This document shows, piece by piece, positions 43,163 through 53,274 of a stretch of 64,000 bases of DNA. The DNA lies in contig JALKAW010000010.1 of the NCBI GenBank assembly GCA_023015825.1, forward strand, positions 1 to 64,000, given 5' to 3'. The translations under genes were made by a program, and so were the position numbers. Within the stretch, counting starts at the first letter, position 1, and each line of letters opens with the position of its first letter. The notes beneath the pieces were generated by a model that was not told the origin of the DNA, did no database searches, and worked only from the letters and a program-made list of their open reading frames with translations. Source of the stretch: Flavobacteriaceae bacterium S0862 (GTDB lineage: Bacteria > Bacteroidota > Bacteroidia > Flavobacteriales > Flavobacteriaceae).

Positions 43163-45091
43163 ATGAGTAATTACCACATAAAACACCTAGAAGAATATTA
43201 TCAAGTTTATAGAAAGTCAGTACAAAATCCCGAAGTATTTTGGGAGGAAATAGCCGAAGAGCATTTTGTATGGCGAAAGAAGTGGGATAAGGTCTTATCG
43301 TGGGATTTCTCAAAGCCAGAAGTAAAATGGTTTGAAGGTGCGCAATTAAATATTACCGAGAATTGTATCGATAGGCATTTAGCGACTCGTGGAGATAAAA
43401 CAGCGATTTTATTTGAACCTAACAATCCAGACGAGCCAGCTGAACATATCACCTACAAGCAATTATATGCTCGTGTTAATAAGTTCGCAAACGTGTTAAA
43501 AGCACAAGGCATTAAAAAAGGAGATAGGGTTTGTATTTATGTGCCTATGATTCCTGAGTTGGCTATCTCTGTATTAGCTTGTGCAAGAATAGGCGCTATT
43601 CACTCTGTGGTATTTGCAGGATTCTCAGCCACAGCCTTAGCAACAAGAATAAACGATTCCGATTGTAAAATGGTCATTACTAGCGATGGTTCTTATCGTG
43701 GAGCAAAAACAATTGACTTAAAAGGCATTGTTGATGATGCTTTAGAGAATTGCGAGTGCGTAGAAACTGTTTTGGTAGCAAAGCGTATCAACTCAGATAT
43801 TACTATGAAAGAAGGACGTGATAAATGGTTACAACCCTTATTAGACGAAGCCTCTCCCGAAGGGAAAGCTGAGGTCATGAATGCCGAAGATCCATTATTT
43901 ATTTTATACACCTCAGGTTCTACAGGAATGCCAAAAGGCATGGTGCATACAACCGCAGGTTATATGGTGTATGCGGCGTTTTCGTTTAAAAACGCTTTTC
44001 AGTATAAAGAAAAAGATGTGTATTGGTGTACCGCAGATATTGGTTGGATTACAGGACATAGTTACATTGTGTATGGTCCATTAGCTAATGGAGCTACTAC
44101 AGTCATGTTTGAAGGTGTTCCTAGTTACCCAGATTTCGGACGCTTTTGGCAAATAGTAGAAAAGCATAAAGTCAACCAGTTTTATACAGCTCCAACAGCT
44201 ATTCGTGCCTTGGCAAAACAAGGTTTAGATGTGGTTGAAAAGCACGATTTATCATCGCTTAAAGTATTGGGTTCTGTAGGAGAACCTATTAATGAAGAAG
44301 CATGGCATTGGTATAACGATAATATTGGTAAAAAGAATTCTCCAATTATAGATTCTTGGTGGCAAACCGAAACTGGAGGCATCATGATTAGTCCAATTCC
44401 GTATGTAACACCAACCAAACCAACTTATGCAACCTTACCATTTCCAGGAATCCAACCATGTTTAATGGATGAAGCAGGAGAGGAGCTACTCGGCAATCAA
44501 GTAAGTGGTCGTTTGTGTATTAAATTCCCTTGGCCAAGTATGGCAAGAACCATTTGGGGAAATCATCAACGCTATAAGGATACCTACTTTTCAGCTTTTG
44601 AGAATAAATACTTTACAGGTGATGGCGCTTTGCGTGATGAGGTAGGCTATTATCGAATTACAGGACGTGTCGATGATGTTATTATTGTGTCTGGACATAA
44701 TCTAGGTACAGCGCCAATTGAAGATGCTGTTAACGAGCATCCAGCTGTGGCAGAATCTGCTATTGTTGGCTTTCCACATGATGTAAAAGGAAATGCCTTA
44801 TATGGTTATGTGATATTAAAAGATACTGGCGAATCTAGAAACCATGATAATGTACGTAAAGAGATTAACCAAATTATCACAGAGCATGTTGGTCCTATTG
44901 CGAAGTTGGATAAAATCCAGTTTACCGAAGGCTTGCCAAAAACACGCTCTGGGAAAATTATGCGTCGTATTTTGCGTAAAATAGCACATAACGACACCAG
45001 TAATTTAGGCGATACAAGTACCTTGCTAAATCCTGAAGTGGTAGAAAGTATTATTGAGGGTGCTAAAGATTATAAAAACACCAATTGGTAA
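43163..45091 (+). CDS. acs: Acetyl-CoA synthetase
   Basis: The 642-residue length is right for Acs. Motifs are the adenylate-forming loop YTSGSTGMPKGMVHTTAGYM, WWQTETGGIM, YFTGDGALRDEVGYYRITGRVDD and TRSGKIMRRILRK, whose Lys is acetylated in other Acs. The enzyme makes acetyl-CoA from acetate and ATP. It completes an acetate uptake and activation cluster with the SSS transporter and DUF4212. Confidence 0.97.
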   Translation: MSNYHIKHLEEYYQVYRKSVQNPEVFWEEIAEEHFVWRKKWDKVLSWDFSKPEVKWFEGAQLNITENCIDRHLATRGDKTAILFEPNNPDEPAEHITYKQLYARVNKFANVLKAQGIKKGDRVCIYVPMIPELAISVLACARIGAIHSVVFAGFSATALATRINDSDCKMVITSDGSYRGAKTIDLKGIVDDALENCECVETVLVAKRINSDITMKEGRDKWLQPLLDEASPEGKAEVMNAEDPLFILYTSGSTGMPKGMVHTTAGYMVYAAFSFKNAFQYKEKDVYWCTADIGWITGHSYIVYGPLANGATTVMFEGVPSYPDFGRFWQIVEKHKVNQFYTAPTAIRALAKQGLDVVEKHDLSSLKVLGSVGEPINEEAWHWYNDNIGKKNSPIIDSWWQTETGGIMISPIPYVTPTKPTYATLPFPGIQPCLMDEAGEELLGNQVSGRLCIKFPWPSMARTIWGNHQRYKDTYFSAFENKYFTGDGALRDEVGYYRITGRVDDVIIVSGHNLGTAPIEDAVNEHPAVAESAIVGFPHDVKGNALYGYVILKDTGESRNHDNVRKEINQIITEHVGPIAKLDKIQFTEGLPKTRSGKIMRRILRKIAHNDTSNLGDTSTLLNPEVVESIIEGAKDYKNTNW

Positions 45092-45104
45092 AAACTATTA
45101 AAGG

Positions 45105-45386
45105 ATGCCGAAAAGCAACTCAAAAAATTGGATAAATATACTCATCGAGTTACTCGAGGCTTTTTTTAAAAGCTCTAACTCAAGACCAAGAACATGGCAC
45201 CAACACGTGGTGCCTTATGAAGACGATTGGGCTGTACGACGCGAAGGCAACAAACGCATTACCTCTAAACATAGAAAGCAAAGCACTGCCATACGAAAAG
45301 CCAAAACACTTGCCAAAAAACATAAAGCCGATGTCATTATACATCGTGCGGATGGGACAATACGTGATAGAATTAGTTTTGATTAA
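45105..45386 (+). CDS. DUF2188 family small basic protein
   Basis: The 93-residue protein carries the DUF2188 core WHQHVVPYEDDWAVRREGNK, then AIRKAKTLAKKHKADVIIHR and RADGTIRDRISFD at the C-terminus. Function is unknown. It is 13 bp after acs. Confidence 0.85.
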   Translation: MPKSNSKNWINILIELLEAFFKSSNSRPRTWHQHVVPYEDDWAVRREGNKRITSKHRKQSTAIRKAKTLAKKHKADVIIHRADGTIRDRISFD

Positions 45387-45458
45387 GACTTTTAACTATA
45401 AGGATTTCCCGAGTAAGCACAGAATGAGCGATAAATAATACACGTTATAGTGCTTTTG

Positions 45459-46223
45459 TTATTTTAATTCTTTTTCAAGAAGTTGTAAAACAATTTTAAT
45501 ACTACTAATTAGTTCAACATAATAGCCATCACTTATTTTTTGATTCCAAGCTGCTGCCGAAAATGCCCTCACAATAAGTTTAAATTCTTCATCTTTTTTA
45601 TTATTTAAAAATGACCAATCATCATGATTTAACATTTCTTCTGTGGTAAAAATATCCAACACTTCTGGCGATAATTTAATGAAGTCAGTCGACACTGTTT
45701 CAGTGGAAAGTATATCAATAATCCATTTAGTATTCCCTAAAAACAATTCTCTTTTTTCGTCATATTCACTGTATACATTAATAATTGCTTCTTTTAGTTC
45801 AAGGTTTTGAATGAGTTGTAATGCTCCAGAATTTATCATCCCATTATAGGTGTTCTGGTTGGAAGAAAAAACTTGTTCTGTAACATTGTCATAGACGACA
45901 GCTATTTTTTTGACTTGCTCCTTTGTTATATTTTCTTGGTATAAAACAACTAGCACTTCTTTAATGTCATTTCTCAATTTTTTATTGGATTTGATAATAT
46001 CTCTAAAACTAGTGGTATCTTGAACCAAATCTCTATGAATCCTAGATAAGTATTCCTTACTTAATTTATTGTCTTTATTTTCTTGATTCCAATTATTGAT
46101 ACCTAATGCAATTAAAATCCCAATAACAACAAGTACAATTTCTCCAATAGCATACTTAAAGTACTTTCCGGTTTTATTTTCCATCAGTAAGTTTTGGCGA
46201 ATTTTTCTAAATAATTTTATCAT
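45459..46223 (-). CDS. DUF6090 family protein with one N-terminal helix
   Basis: The 254-residue protein starts with a short cytoplasmic part and a membrane helix in the pattern GKYFKYAIGEIVLVVIGILI, followed by ALGINNWNQENKD. The rest is helical with many charged residues. This layout is common and often repeated in Bacteroidetes (DUF6090); the role is unknown. It is convergent with the acs/DUF2188 genes. Confidence 0.85.
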   Translation of the reverse strand: MIKLFRKIRQNLLMENKTGKYFKYAIGEIVLVVIGILIALGINNWNQENKDNKLSKEYLSRIHRDLVQDTTSFRDIIKSNKKLRNDIKEVLVVLYQENITKEQVKKIAVVYDNVTEQVFSSNQNTYNGMINSGALQLIQNLELKEAIINVYSEYDEKRELFLGNTKWIIDILSTETVSTDFIKLSPEVLDIFTTEEMLNHDDWSFLNNKKDEEFKLIVRAFSAAAWNQKISDGYYVELISSIKIVLQLLEKELK

Positions 46224-46408
46224 TGGTTAGCGTTTTGTCCTAATGAAGCAGAATGCGATGATATGCAACGTTGCAATGTTTTAGATCAGTTGTTAAACGA
46301 AGGTAGTGGTTTTATCTATAAAGTCAATACTTATTCCTTGGTATACTATCTCATTTGCTAATATGTCATGCCGCTTCGCTATGGCATATTAATTGTCTAT
46401 TTTAGAGC

Positions 46409-48181
46409 ATGCAAAATCTTAAAACCCAACCCAAAAACACACCCAAAAAGAAACCCAAAGTTACCATGACCCAAGCGTTTAAAACCATTATTTGGCCTAG
46501 ACGTAACTTGGTGTTTATTGGTTTAATACTAATCGTAATTAAAAGCTTATCTGGTTTGGTATTGCCTTGGCAAAGTAAAGTATTGCTAGATGAGGTGGTG
46601 CCAAGTAAAGACCCTGGCAAGTTATATACCTTAATCGCCATTGTATTAACTGCCATTTTGTTACAAGCAGTGACCTCGTTTTTATTAACGCGTATTTTAA
46701 GCGTACAAGCACAGTATTTAATTAGTGAGTTGCGTGCGCAAGTTCAAAAAAAGGTACTGTCATTACCTATTAGTTTTTTCGACAACACTAAGTCTGGAGC
46801 CTTAGTCTCGCGTATTATGAGCGATGTAGAAGGGGTTCGTAATTTAATTGGTACAGGATTGGTGCAATTAGTAGGAGGCTCGTTTACAGCCATTATTTCT
46901 TTAATACTATTAATTAATTTAAACCCTTGGATGACGCTGTTTGTATTTGTACCTATATCCATATTCGGTATTATAGCCTTAAAGGCTTTTAAATACATAC
47001 GACCAATTTTTAGAAAACGTGGTAAAATTAATGCAGAGGTTAAAGGACGTTTAACAGAAACCCTTGCAGGTGTTAGAGTGATTAAAGCCTTTAATGCCGA
47101 AGCACAAGAAAATGTGGTGTTTGAAGAAGGGGTTGATAGATTGTATCAAAATGTAAAAAAGAGTCTAACAGCTACCGCTTTAATGACGAGTTCGTCTACC
47201 TTTTTAATTGGAGTCGCTACCACAGGCATTATGGGAATGGGTGGTTATTACATGATTGAAGGCACCATGACCACAGGTGATTTCTTGTTTTTTACTTTGT
47301 TATTAGGTTTTATGATTGCGCCTATTGTGCAAATGAGCAATATTGGGAGTCAATTAACCGAAGCATTAGCTGGATTAGATAGAACCGAAGAGTTAATGAA
47401 TATGGCTTCGGAAGAAGAAGATGATAATAGAACGATTGAATTAGAACAACTAGAAGGCGATATTGTGTTTAACGATGTTTCGTTTTCGTATGAAGAAGAC
47501 AAAGAAGTACTGCATAACATTAATTTTGAAGCACCTTCAGGCTCAGTCACCGCATTGGTAGGAAGTTCAGGTTCAGGGAAATCGACTATTGCTGGATTGT
47601 CGGCAACGTTTTTAAATCCAGATTCAGGCACCATTACCATCGATAAGCAAGATTTATCTAAAGTAAAATTAAATAGCTACCGACAGTATTTAGGTGTGGT
47701 ACTTCAAGACGAGTTTTTATTTGAAGGGACTATTAAAGAGAACATCATGTTCCCTAAACCAAATGCCACCGAAGCCGAATTGCAAAACGCCGTAAATGCT
47801 GCATACGTCAATGAATTTGCCGATCGTTTTGACGATGGCTTGGAGACTTTAATTGGCGAAAGAGGTGTGAAGTTATCTGGTGGTCAGCGACAGCGTATTG
47901 CCATAGCGAGAGCTATTTTGGCAGACCCTAAAATTATTATTTTAGATGAGGCAACCTCAAATCTAGATACCGAAAGTGAAGGGTTGATACAAAAAAGTTT
48001 ATCGGAACTGACTAAGAATAGAACCACGATAGTTATCGCTCACAGGTTAAGTACCATTAAACGTGCAGACCAAATTTTAGTGATTGAATCTGGTGAGATT
48101 GCCGAACGCGGTACGCATGATGAATTAATTGCCTTAGAAGGTAGGTATTATGATTTATATACCTATCAATCTAAAATTTAA
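46409..48181 (+). CDS. ABC transporter with fused permease and ATPase, exporter type
   Basis: The 590-residue protein has a six-helix exporter membrane domain (about 30-325) and an ATPase: Walker A VGSSGSGKSTIAG, Q-loop VVLQDEFLFEG, signature LSGGQRQRIAIARA, Walker B KIIILDEATSNLD, H-loop VIAHRLSTI. It resembles MsbA-type half-transporters that form homodimers; the substrate may be a lipid, a drug or a peptide. The N-terminus is Lys/Pro-rich. Confidence 0.9.
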   Translation: MQNLKTQPKNTPKKKPKVTMTQAFKTIIWPRRNLVFIGLILIVIKSLSGLVLPWQSKVLLDEVVPSKDPGKLYTLIAIVLTAILLQAVTSFLLTRILSVQAQYLISELRAQVQKKVLSLPISFFDNTKSGALVSRIMSDVEGVRNLIGTGLVQLVGGSFTAIISLILLINLNPWMTLFVFVPISIFGIIALKAFKYIRPIFRKRGKINAEVKGRLTETLAGVRVIKAFNAEAQENVVFEEGVDRLYQNVKKSLTATALMTSSSTFLIGVATTGIMGMGGYYMIEGTMTTGDFLFFTLLLGFMIAPIVQMSNIGSQLTEALAGLDRTEELMNMASEEEDDNRTIELEQLEGDIVFNDVSFSYEEDKEVLHNINFEAPSGSVTALVGSSGSGKSTIAGLSATFLNPDSGTITIDKQDLSKVKLNSYRQYLGVVLQDEFLFEGTIKENIMFPKPNATEAELQNAVNAAYVNEFADRFDDGLETLIGERGVKLSGGQRQRIAIARAILADPKIIILDEATSNLDTESEGLIQKSLSELTKNRTTIVIAHRLSTIKRADQILVIESGEIAERGTHDELIALEGRYYDLYTYQSKI

Positions 48182-48255
48182 AGCAAAGTTTAAATTTTTC
48201 ATTTTCAACGGATTACTACTAACAGTTTCCGTACCTTTAAATAAAATTTAAAACG

Positions 48256-48360
48256 ATGGCAAAAACACAAGACGCAAAGCGAAATATTAAAAAAGAACCT
48301 CTTTTAACAGCAAAAGAAAAAAAGGCAGCAAAACGCGCTAAGAAAGCTAAAAAAGCGTAA
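48256..48360 (+). CDS. 34-residue very basic protein
   Basis: This frame begins at an ATG (48256) after the purine-rich stretch AAATTTAAAACG and encodes 34 residues with about 15 Lys or Arg, ending in KKAAKRAKKAKKA. It starts 74 bp after the ABC exporter. Composition resembles small ribosome- or nucleic-acid-binding proteins found in Bacteroidetes, but it could be a chance frame. Confidence 0.45.
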   Translation: MAKTQDAKRNIKKEPLLTAKEKKAAKRAKKAKKA

Positions 48361-48453
48361 TTGTAGAATAGAATTATATTTATAAAAATTACTTGGTTTG
48401 GCTATTTATTACGATATTTACTTGAAACCATAAACTTGTAAAATAAGTTCATT

Positions 48454-48768
48454 ATGAAAAAAACAGTATTATTAGTATTTGTATGTATGTTATCAATGGT
48501 TGTAGTGCCTACAACAGCTATGGCCACTGAGAATAATCCAGCACCAATTACAGCAGTAACTGAAGAAATTCCTGCTGAGGTGAAGGTTTTATTAGATCGT
48601 ATAGACGAGATTAAGGCTATGGATAAGCGTGGTTTAGAGCGTTTAGAGCGCAGAGCTTTACGAAAGGAAGTACGCGCCATAAAAAAAGACCTACGCGCTA
48701 GTGGGAATGGTGTTTATATATCTTCAGGAGCTATTATAATTATTTTACTTTTAATCATTATTTTATAA
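48454..48768 (+). CDS. Small exported protein with C-terminal membrane helix
   Basis: The 104-residue protein has a signal peptide (ending TTAMAT), a charged helix (LLDRIDEIKAMDKRGLERLE, RRALRKEVRAIKKDL) and a C-terminal hydrophobic run (GAIIIILLLIIIL). Similar small proteins are common in Bacteroidetes with no assigned role. It is 61 bp upstream of the NYN-domain gene. Confidence 0.7.
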   Translation: MKKTVLLVFVCMLSMVVVPTTAMATENNPAPITAVTEEIPAEVKVLLDRIDEIKAMDKRGLERLERRALRKEVRAIKKDLRASGNGVYISSGAIIIILLLIIIL

Positions 48769-48828
48769 AAAATCCTCGATACATGTGTAATCATGTACTT
48801 GAGATTATAATAAGGAAGAGGACTACCT

Positions 48829-49596
48829 ATGGATATTAAATTAGCAGTACTTATTGATGGTGATAACATTCCATCGGCTTATGTGAAAGAAATGATGGAA
48901 GAAATTGCTAAGTATGGTAATCCTACCATTAAGCGTATTTATGGTGATTTCACTAAGCCACATTTGTCTAAATGGAAAAATATGCTCTTGGAAAATGCCA
49001 TTACACCTATACAACAATACGGTTATACCACAGGAAAAAACGCCACAGACTCTGCAATGATTATTGATGCGATGGATATTCTGTATTCTGAGAAAGTCAA
49101 CGGATTTTGTTTAGTCTCAAGTGACAGTGATTTTACAAGACTTGCAACGCGATTGCGTGAAGCAGGCATGAAAGTGTATGGTATAGGCGAAAAGAAAACA
49201 CCTAATCCGTTTATTGTCGCTTGCGATAAGTTTATTTATATAGAAATTTTAAAACATCAAAAATCTGAAGGTGAGTCATCATCTGGTGACGCTTCTGAAG
49301 ACTCTAAAGATGATTATGATAAAATAACAGCTAAAGACATTCACATCATATCGTCCACCATTTCTGATTTGGCAGACGATGATGGTTGGGCATTTTTAGG
49401 TGATGTTGGGAGTTTGTTGCAAAAAAAGCAACCTAATTTTGATTCCAGAAACTTTGGTTTTGAAAAACTGACACCACTTATTAAATCTATTGGTAAGTTC
49501 GAAATAGAAAGACGTGAAGACTATAAAGGACGCTCAAAATTGGTGTATGTAAAAAACAAGCCAAAGCCAGCAAGACGTTCTCGCACAAAAAAATAA
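48829..49596 (+). CDS. NYN-domain putative RNase with OST-HTH/LOTUS domain
   Basis: The 255-residue protein begins with a NYN (PIN-like) domain: LAVLIDGDNIPS (Asp10, Asp12), TGKNATDSAMIIDAMDIL and FCLVSSDSDFTRLATRLRE supply the acidic site. Residues ~165-240 resemble the LOTUS/OST-HTH fold that binds RNA. The C-terminus is very basic (RRSRTKK). NYN proteins of the LabA/DUF88 group are thought to process RNA; the target is unknown. Confidence 0.85.
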   Translation: MDIKLAVLIDGDNIPSAYVKEMMEEIAKYGNPTIKRIYGDFTKPHLSKWKNMLLENAITPIQQYGYTTGKNATDSAMIIDAMDILYSEKVNGFCLVSSDSDFTRLATRLREAGMKVYGIGEKKTPNPFIVACDKFIYIEILKHQKSEGESSSGDASEDSKDDYDKITAKDIHIISSTISDLADDDGWAFLGDVGSLLQKKQPNFDSRNFGFEKLTPLIKSIGKFEIERREDYKGRSKLVYVKNKPKPARRSRTKK

Positions 49597-49684
49597 TATT
49601 TACTTTTTCTCATACAATTACAATCCACCTAATTTAAGAGCAAGTTGTTAATAAGTTTCGGTATTCTTTAGCGTTATAATTCGC

Positions 49685-49692
49685 TATATTTG
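49685..49692 (+). promoter_or_regulatory. -7 element of the M28 peptidase gene
   Basis: TATATTTG is an exact -7 element. It overlaps a TTG at 49690 that opens the longest frame, so the start must be the ATG at 49717. Confidence 0.6.
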
Positions 49693-49716
49693 AGAATAAT
49701 CAACCAATTTTATTTT

Positions 49717-51933
49717 ATGAAACGTTTACAATCTCTTGCTTTATTGGCAATCGCTCTTTGTTTGTCAATGCCTGCAATGATGGCACAATCGCCAATTATG
49801 GGCTTTACTGATGAAGCTTCAAAATCACAAATACAATTAGAAGAAGATTACGATAAATTGCTTACGGCAACGAATCTTGATGAATGGATGAAGTATCTAA
49901 CTGCGCGTCCGCATCATGTAGGGTCACCTTACGACAAAAAAGTTGTCGATTTTGTGGCTGCTAAGTTTAAAGAATGGGGTTATGAGGTGCGTATCGAGAA
50001 GTTTGATGTGCTGTTTCCAACACCAAAATTAAGACTGTTGGAGATGACTGCGCCAACAAAGTATAAAGCAAAACTCATCGAGCCAGCTATAAAAGGCGAC
50101 GAATCGTCTAAGCAAATAAAAGAAGCGCTTCCAGGTTATAATGCATTTTCTATTGATGGTGATGTGACTTCGGAATTAGTGTTTGTAAACTATGGTATTC
50201 CTGCCGATTATGAAGAATTAGAAAAAAGGGGCATTTCGGTAGAAGGAAAAATTGTCATAGCCAAATATGCAGGCTCATGGCGAGGAATTAAACCAAAACT
50301 TGCAGCTGAAAAAGGTGCTATTGGATGTATTATTTATTCCGATCCTAAAGATGATGGTTACTATCAAGGCGACGTCTATCCTAAGGGTCCATTTAAAAAT
50401 GAATATGGCGTACAGCGTGGAGCCGTAATGGATTTACCTTATGCTCCTGGAGACCCATTAACACCTGGTTATGGTTCGACTGATGGTGCTAAGCGTTTAA
50501 AAATTAGTGAAGCCACGTCTTTAACCAAAATACCTGTATTGCCAATTTCGTATAATGATGCCTTACCCTTATTAAAAGCCATCGGTGGTCCTGTGGTTCC
50601 TGCCAATTGGAGAGGTGCGTTACCAATAACCTATCATATAGGTCCTGGACCAGCAAAAGTACGGTTGAAATTAGAGTTTAATTGGGATTTACAACCTGCT
50701 TATAATGTGATAGCAACTTTAAAAGGAAGCGATTTACCAGACGAATGGGTGATTAGAGGAAACCATCATGATGCTTGGGTTCATGGTGCTGCCGACCCTA
50801 TTAGTGGTTTGGTAGCGATGATGGAAGAGGCTAGAGCAGTGAGTATTTTAGCTAAGCAAGGTCAAACACCAAAACGCACGCTTATGTATTGTGCTTGGGG
50901 AGCAGAAGAACCAGGTTTAATTGGCTCTACCGAATGGGTGGAAACACATGCCAAAGAGTTGAGCGAAAAAGTAGTAGCATATATTAATACTGATGGAACT
51001 GGTGCTGGATTTCTTGGAGCTGGTGGTTCACATACCTTAGAGAAATTCTTTGACCAAATTACACATGTGGTAGAGGACCCACAAAAAGGCGTGTCTGTGT
51101 TCGATAGACGTAATGCTAGAAATATTGCTAATGGGCAACTAAGTTGGTCGCATTATAAGTTATCGGCATTAGGGTCTGGGTCTGATTACTCACCGTTTTT
51201 TCAGCATTTAGGAATCTCGTCTTTTAATATGGGATTTGGTGGTGAAAGCTCAGGAGGAGAATATCATACCATGTACGATTCTTATAAGTTGTATAAGCGT
51301 TTTAAAGACCCAACGTTTCAATATGGAGTCACATTGGCTAAGGTTGCTGGACGCACAAGTTTACGTTTAGCAAATGCTGAGGTATTACCTTTTGAGTTCA
51401 AACATTTCACAAAAATAGTCTCGGGATATGTTGATGAGGTTACTAAGTTGGCTGACCAATTACGAAATGAAGCAGATAGCCACAATAAGTTAATTAGTAG
51501 TGATGTCTATGATTTAGTGGCCAACCCCAAGGATAATTTTAAAACACCTGGACCAAAAACACCAGTGCCTTATTTTAATTTCGCACCAATAGAGAATGCC
51601 TTAAAAAACTTGAAGCACAAAGCTTCTGAATTTGCCATGACATCAAAGAAAGGAGTCAGTAATTCGGCTAATACTAATGAACTGAATAAAGTTTTAAAAA
51701 ATATGGAAAGTATGTTGATACGTGACCATGGTTTGCCACGTCGTTCTTGGTATAAGCATCATATTTACGCACCTGGATTTTACACAGGTTATGGTGTTAA
51801 AACCTTACCAGGCGTGAGAGAAGCGATTGAACAGAAAAACTTTGATGAAGTAACAGAGCAGATTACTATTTTAAGTGAAGTCTTAAATGCATTTAGTGCA
51901 AATATTGATGAGGCTATAAAACTCATGAAGTAA
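49717..51933 (+). CDS. Exported M28 metallopeptidase, glutamate carboxypeptidase II/transferrin-receptor type
   Basis: The start is the ATG at 49717 (738 residues), which opens a signal peptide (MKRLQSLALLAIALCLSMPA). A PA domain lies around 130-290 (ADYEELEKRGISVEGKIVIA, RGIKPKLAAEKGAIGCIIYS). The zinc peptidase core follows: RGNHHDAWVHGAADPISG, CAWGAEEPGLIGSTEW, YINTDGTG. A transferrin-receptor-like dimer domain closes the protein. It probably trims C-terminal residues of peptides in the periplasm. Confidence 0.9.
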   Translation: MKRLQSLALLAIALCLSMPAMMAQSPIMGFTDEASKSQIQLEEDYDKLLTATNLDEWMKYLTARPHHVGSPYDKKVVDFVAAKFKEWGYEVRIEKFDVLFPTPKLRLLEMTAPTKYKAKLIEPAIKGDESSKQIKEALPGYNAFSIDGDVTSELVFVNYGIPADYEELEKRGISVEGKIVIAKYAGSWRGIKPKLAAEKGAIGCIIYSDPKDDGYYQGDVYPKGPFKNEYGVQRGAVMDLPYAPGDPLTPGYGSTDGAKRLKISEATSLTKIPVLPISYNDALPLLKAIGGPVVPANWRGALPITYHIGPGPAKVRLKLEFNWDLQPAYNVIATLKGSDLPDEWVIRGNHHDAWVHGAADPISGLVAMMEEARAVSILAKQGQTPKRTLMYCAWGAEEPGLIGSTEWVETHAKELSEKVVAYINTDGTGAGFLGAGGSHTLEKFFDQITHVVEDPQKGVSVFDRRNARNIANGQLSWSHYKLSALGSGSDYSPFFQHLGISSFNMGFGGESSGGEYHTMYDSYKLYKRFKDPTFQYGVTLAKVAGRTSLRLANAEVLPFEFKHFTKIVSGYVDEVTKLADQLRNEADSHNKLISSDVYDLVANPKDNFKTPGPKTPVPYFNFAPIENALKNLKHKASEFAMTSKKGVSNSANTNELNKVLKNMESMLIRDHGLPRRSWYKHHIYAPGFYTGYGVKTLPGVREAIEQKNFDEVTEQITILSEVLNAFSANIDEAIKLMK

Positions 51934-51957
51934 TACTTAAAAAACATATTCATTATG

Positions 51958-51981
51958 AAAGCGCCTTTAACGAGGTGCTTT
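51958..51981. terminator. Bidirectional terminator between M28 peptidase and MFS genes
   Basis: AAAGCGCCT (51958-51966) pairs with AGGTGCTTT (51973-51981) with one wobble, around TTAACG. It abuts the stop of the MFS gene. Confidence 0.8.
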
Positions 51982-53175
51982 TTATTTGTGTAATACTTTT
52001 AAGCGTAGAAACACCAAAAGCGAAAGAATTCCGAATATTGAAAAACCTATAAAAAGAGGTAATACAGAATTCGATACAAAGCTACCAATATAATTAGCTA
52101 TAGGCACAGCCATTACAGTCGATACAAATCCGTTAATAGCAGCACCAATACCTGCAATATGACCTAAAGGCTGCATTGCTAAAGAGCGTAAGTTTCCGAA
52201 TAAGAAACCAATAGCAAAAAACTGTAAGGCAAAGAAACCAATAAGGACTTCAATACTTGGGTTTGTTCCAGACCAAAATAAAATAACGTACAAAATTGAA
52301 ATTATGCAATATGCAATCGTACCTGCAAATGCAATTCGCCACATCCCAAACTTAACAACATAGCGGCTATTTAAAAAAGTGGCTAATCCTATAGCTATCG
52401 CTAAACTTGCGAAGATAATAGGGAACTTATCTCCCAAATTATATTGTTGCTCAAATATTTGTTGAGCAGTACTTAAATACACCATAAATGACCCAGTTAT
52501 AAAACCAGATACCAACGTGAAAGCAACAGCATTTTTATGTTTTATAAACTCCTTGCTGCCATTTACAAAAAGCATAGGTGTAAATTTTATACGTTTATCT
52601 TTACTTAAAGTTTCATCTTGCCGCTTCCAAAACCATAGCATGATAATAAGTCCAAATGCTAGATTTACATAAAAAATAGATTCCCAGTTGTAGTAATTTA
52701 ATAAAAACTGCCCAAGCGTAGGAGCAATAACAGGAACCAAAATGAAGAACATCACAACAATGGATAGTACTTTTGCCATATAATTGCCACTATACGAATC
52801 TCTAATCATGGCAATGCTTAATGTTCTTGGAGAGGCGAGCCCAACTCCTTGTAGGACACGACCAAAAATCATCATTTCAAAGCTTTTAGTTGACACACAA
52901 ATAAAAGTGGCAATAATAAATAGAGTAAAACCAATATATACAATGGGTTTTCTTCCAAAACTATCAGATAAAGGTCCAAAAATAAGCTGACCAAAACCTA
53001 AGCCTAAAAATATCATGGTCACCAATAATTGGTTGTCATTGGGATTTTCAACACTTAATGCAGTTCCAATTTCAGGAAGCGCAGGTAATAAAGCGTCAAT
53101 TGAAAGTGCTACAATAGACATTAATGACGCCATTAATGCTACAAATTCAAATTCAAAAGCTTGCTTATTTTGCAT
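51982..53175 (-). CDS. Bcr/CflA-type multidrug efflux transporter (MFS)
   Basis: The ATG at 53175 gives 397 residues; the longer frame adds a Tyr-rich tag without support. There are twelve predicted helices. Markers are DALLPALPEIGTAL, GLGFGQLIFGPLSDSFGRKP (MFS motif A), FMMIFGRVLQGVGLASPRTL and MLWFWKRQDETL. Bcr/CflA proteins export chloramphenicol, bicyclomycin and similar compounds; the real substrate is unknown. Confidence 0.88.
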   Translation of the reverse strand: MQNKQAFEFEFVALMASLMSIVALSIDALLPALPEIGTALSVENPNDNQLLVTMIFLGLGFGQLIFGPLSDSFGRKPIVYIGFTLFIIATFICVSTKSFEMMIFGRVLQGVGLASPRTLSIAMIRDSYSGNYMAKVLSIVVMFFILVPVIAPTLGQFLLNYYNWESIFYVNLAFGLIIMLWFWKRQDETLSKDKRIKFTPMLFVNGSKEFIKHKNAVAFTLVSGFITGSFMVYLSTAQQIFEQQYNLGDKFPIIFASLAIAIGLATFLNSRYVVKFGMWRIAFAGTIAYCIISILYVILFWSGTNPSIEVLIGFFALQFFAIGFLFGNLRSLAMQPLGHIAGIGAAINGFVSTVMAVPIANYIGSFVSNSVLPLFIGFSIFGILSLLVFLRLKVLHK

Positions 53176-53274
53176 TGTGCAAATGTAATTTAATTCTACA
53201 GAGTACATTAAAACTTATGGTTAATATGCTTTATTTATATTGTTACATTTGTAATACATATTTAAAACAGTGAT

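Noticed and set aside
45217-45438. Frame overlapping the DUF2188 gene.
   Set aside because: It is the +1 frame of a conserved gene and has no known motifs.
46330-46395. Hairpin near ATGCCGCTTCGCTATGGCAT before the ABC exporter.
   Set aside because: The stem is only about five perfect pairs with a long loop and no T run, too weak to call.
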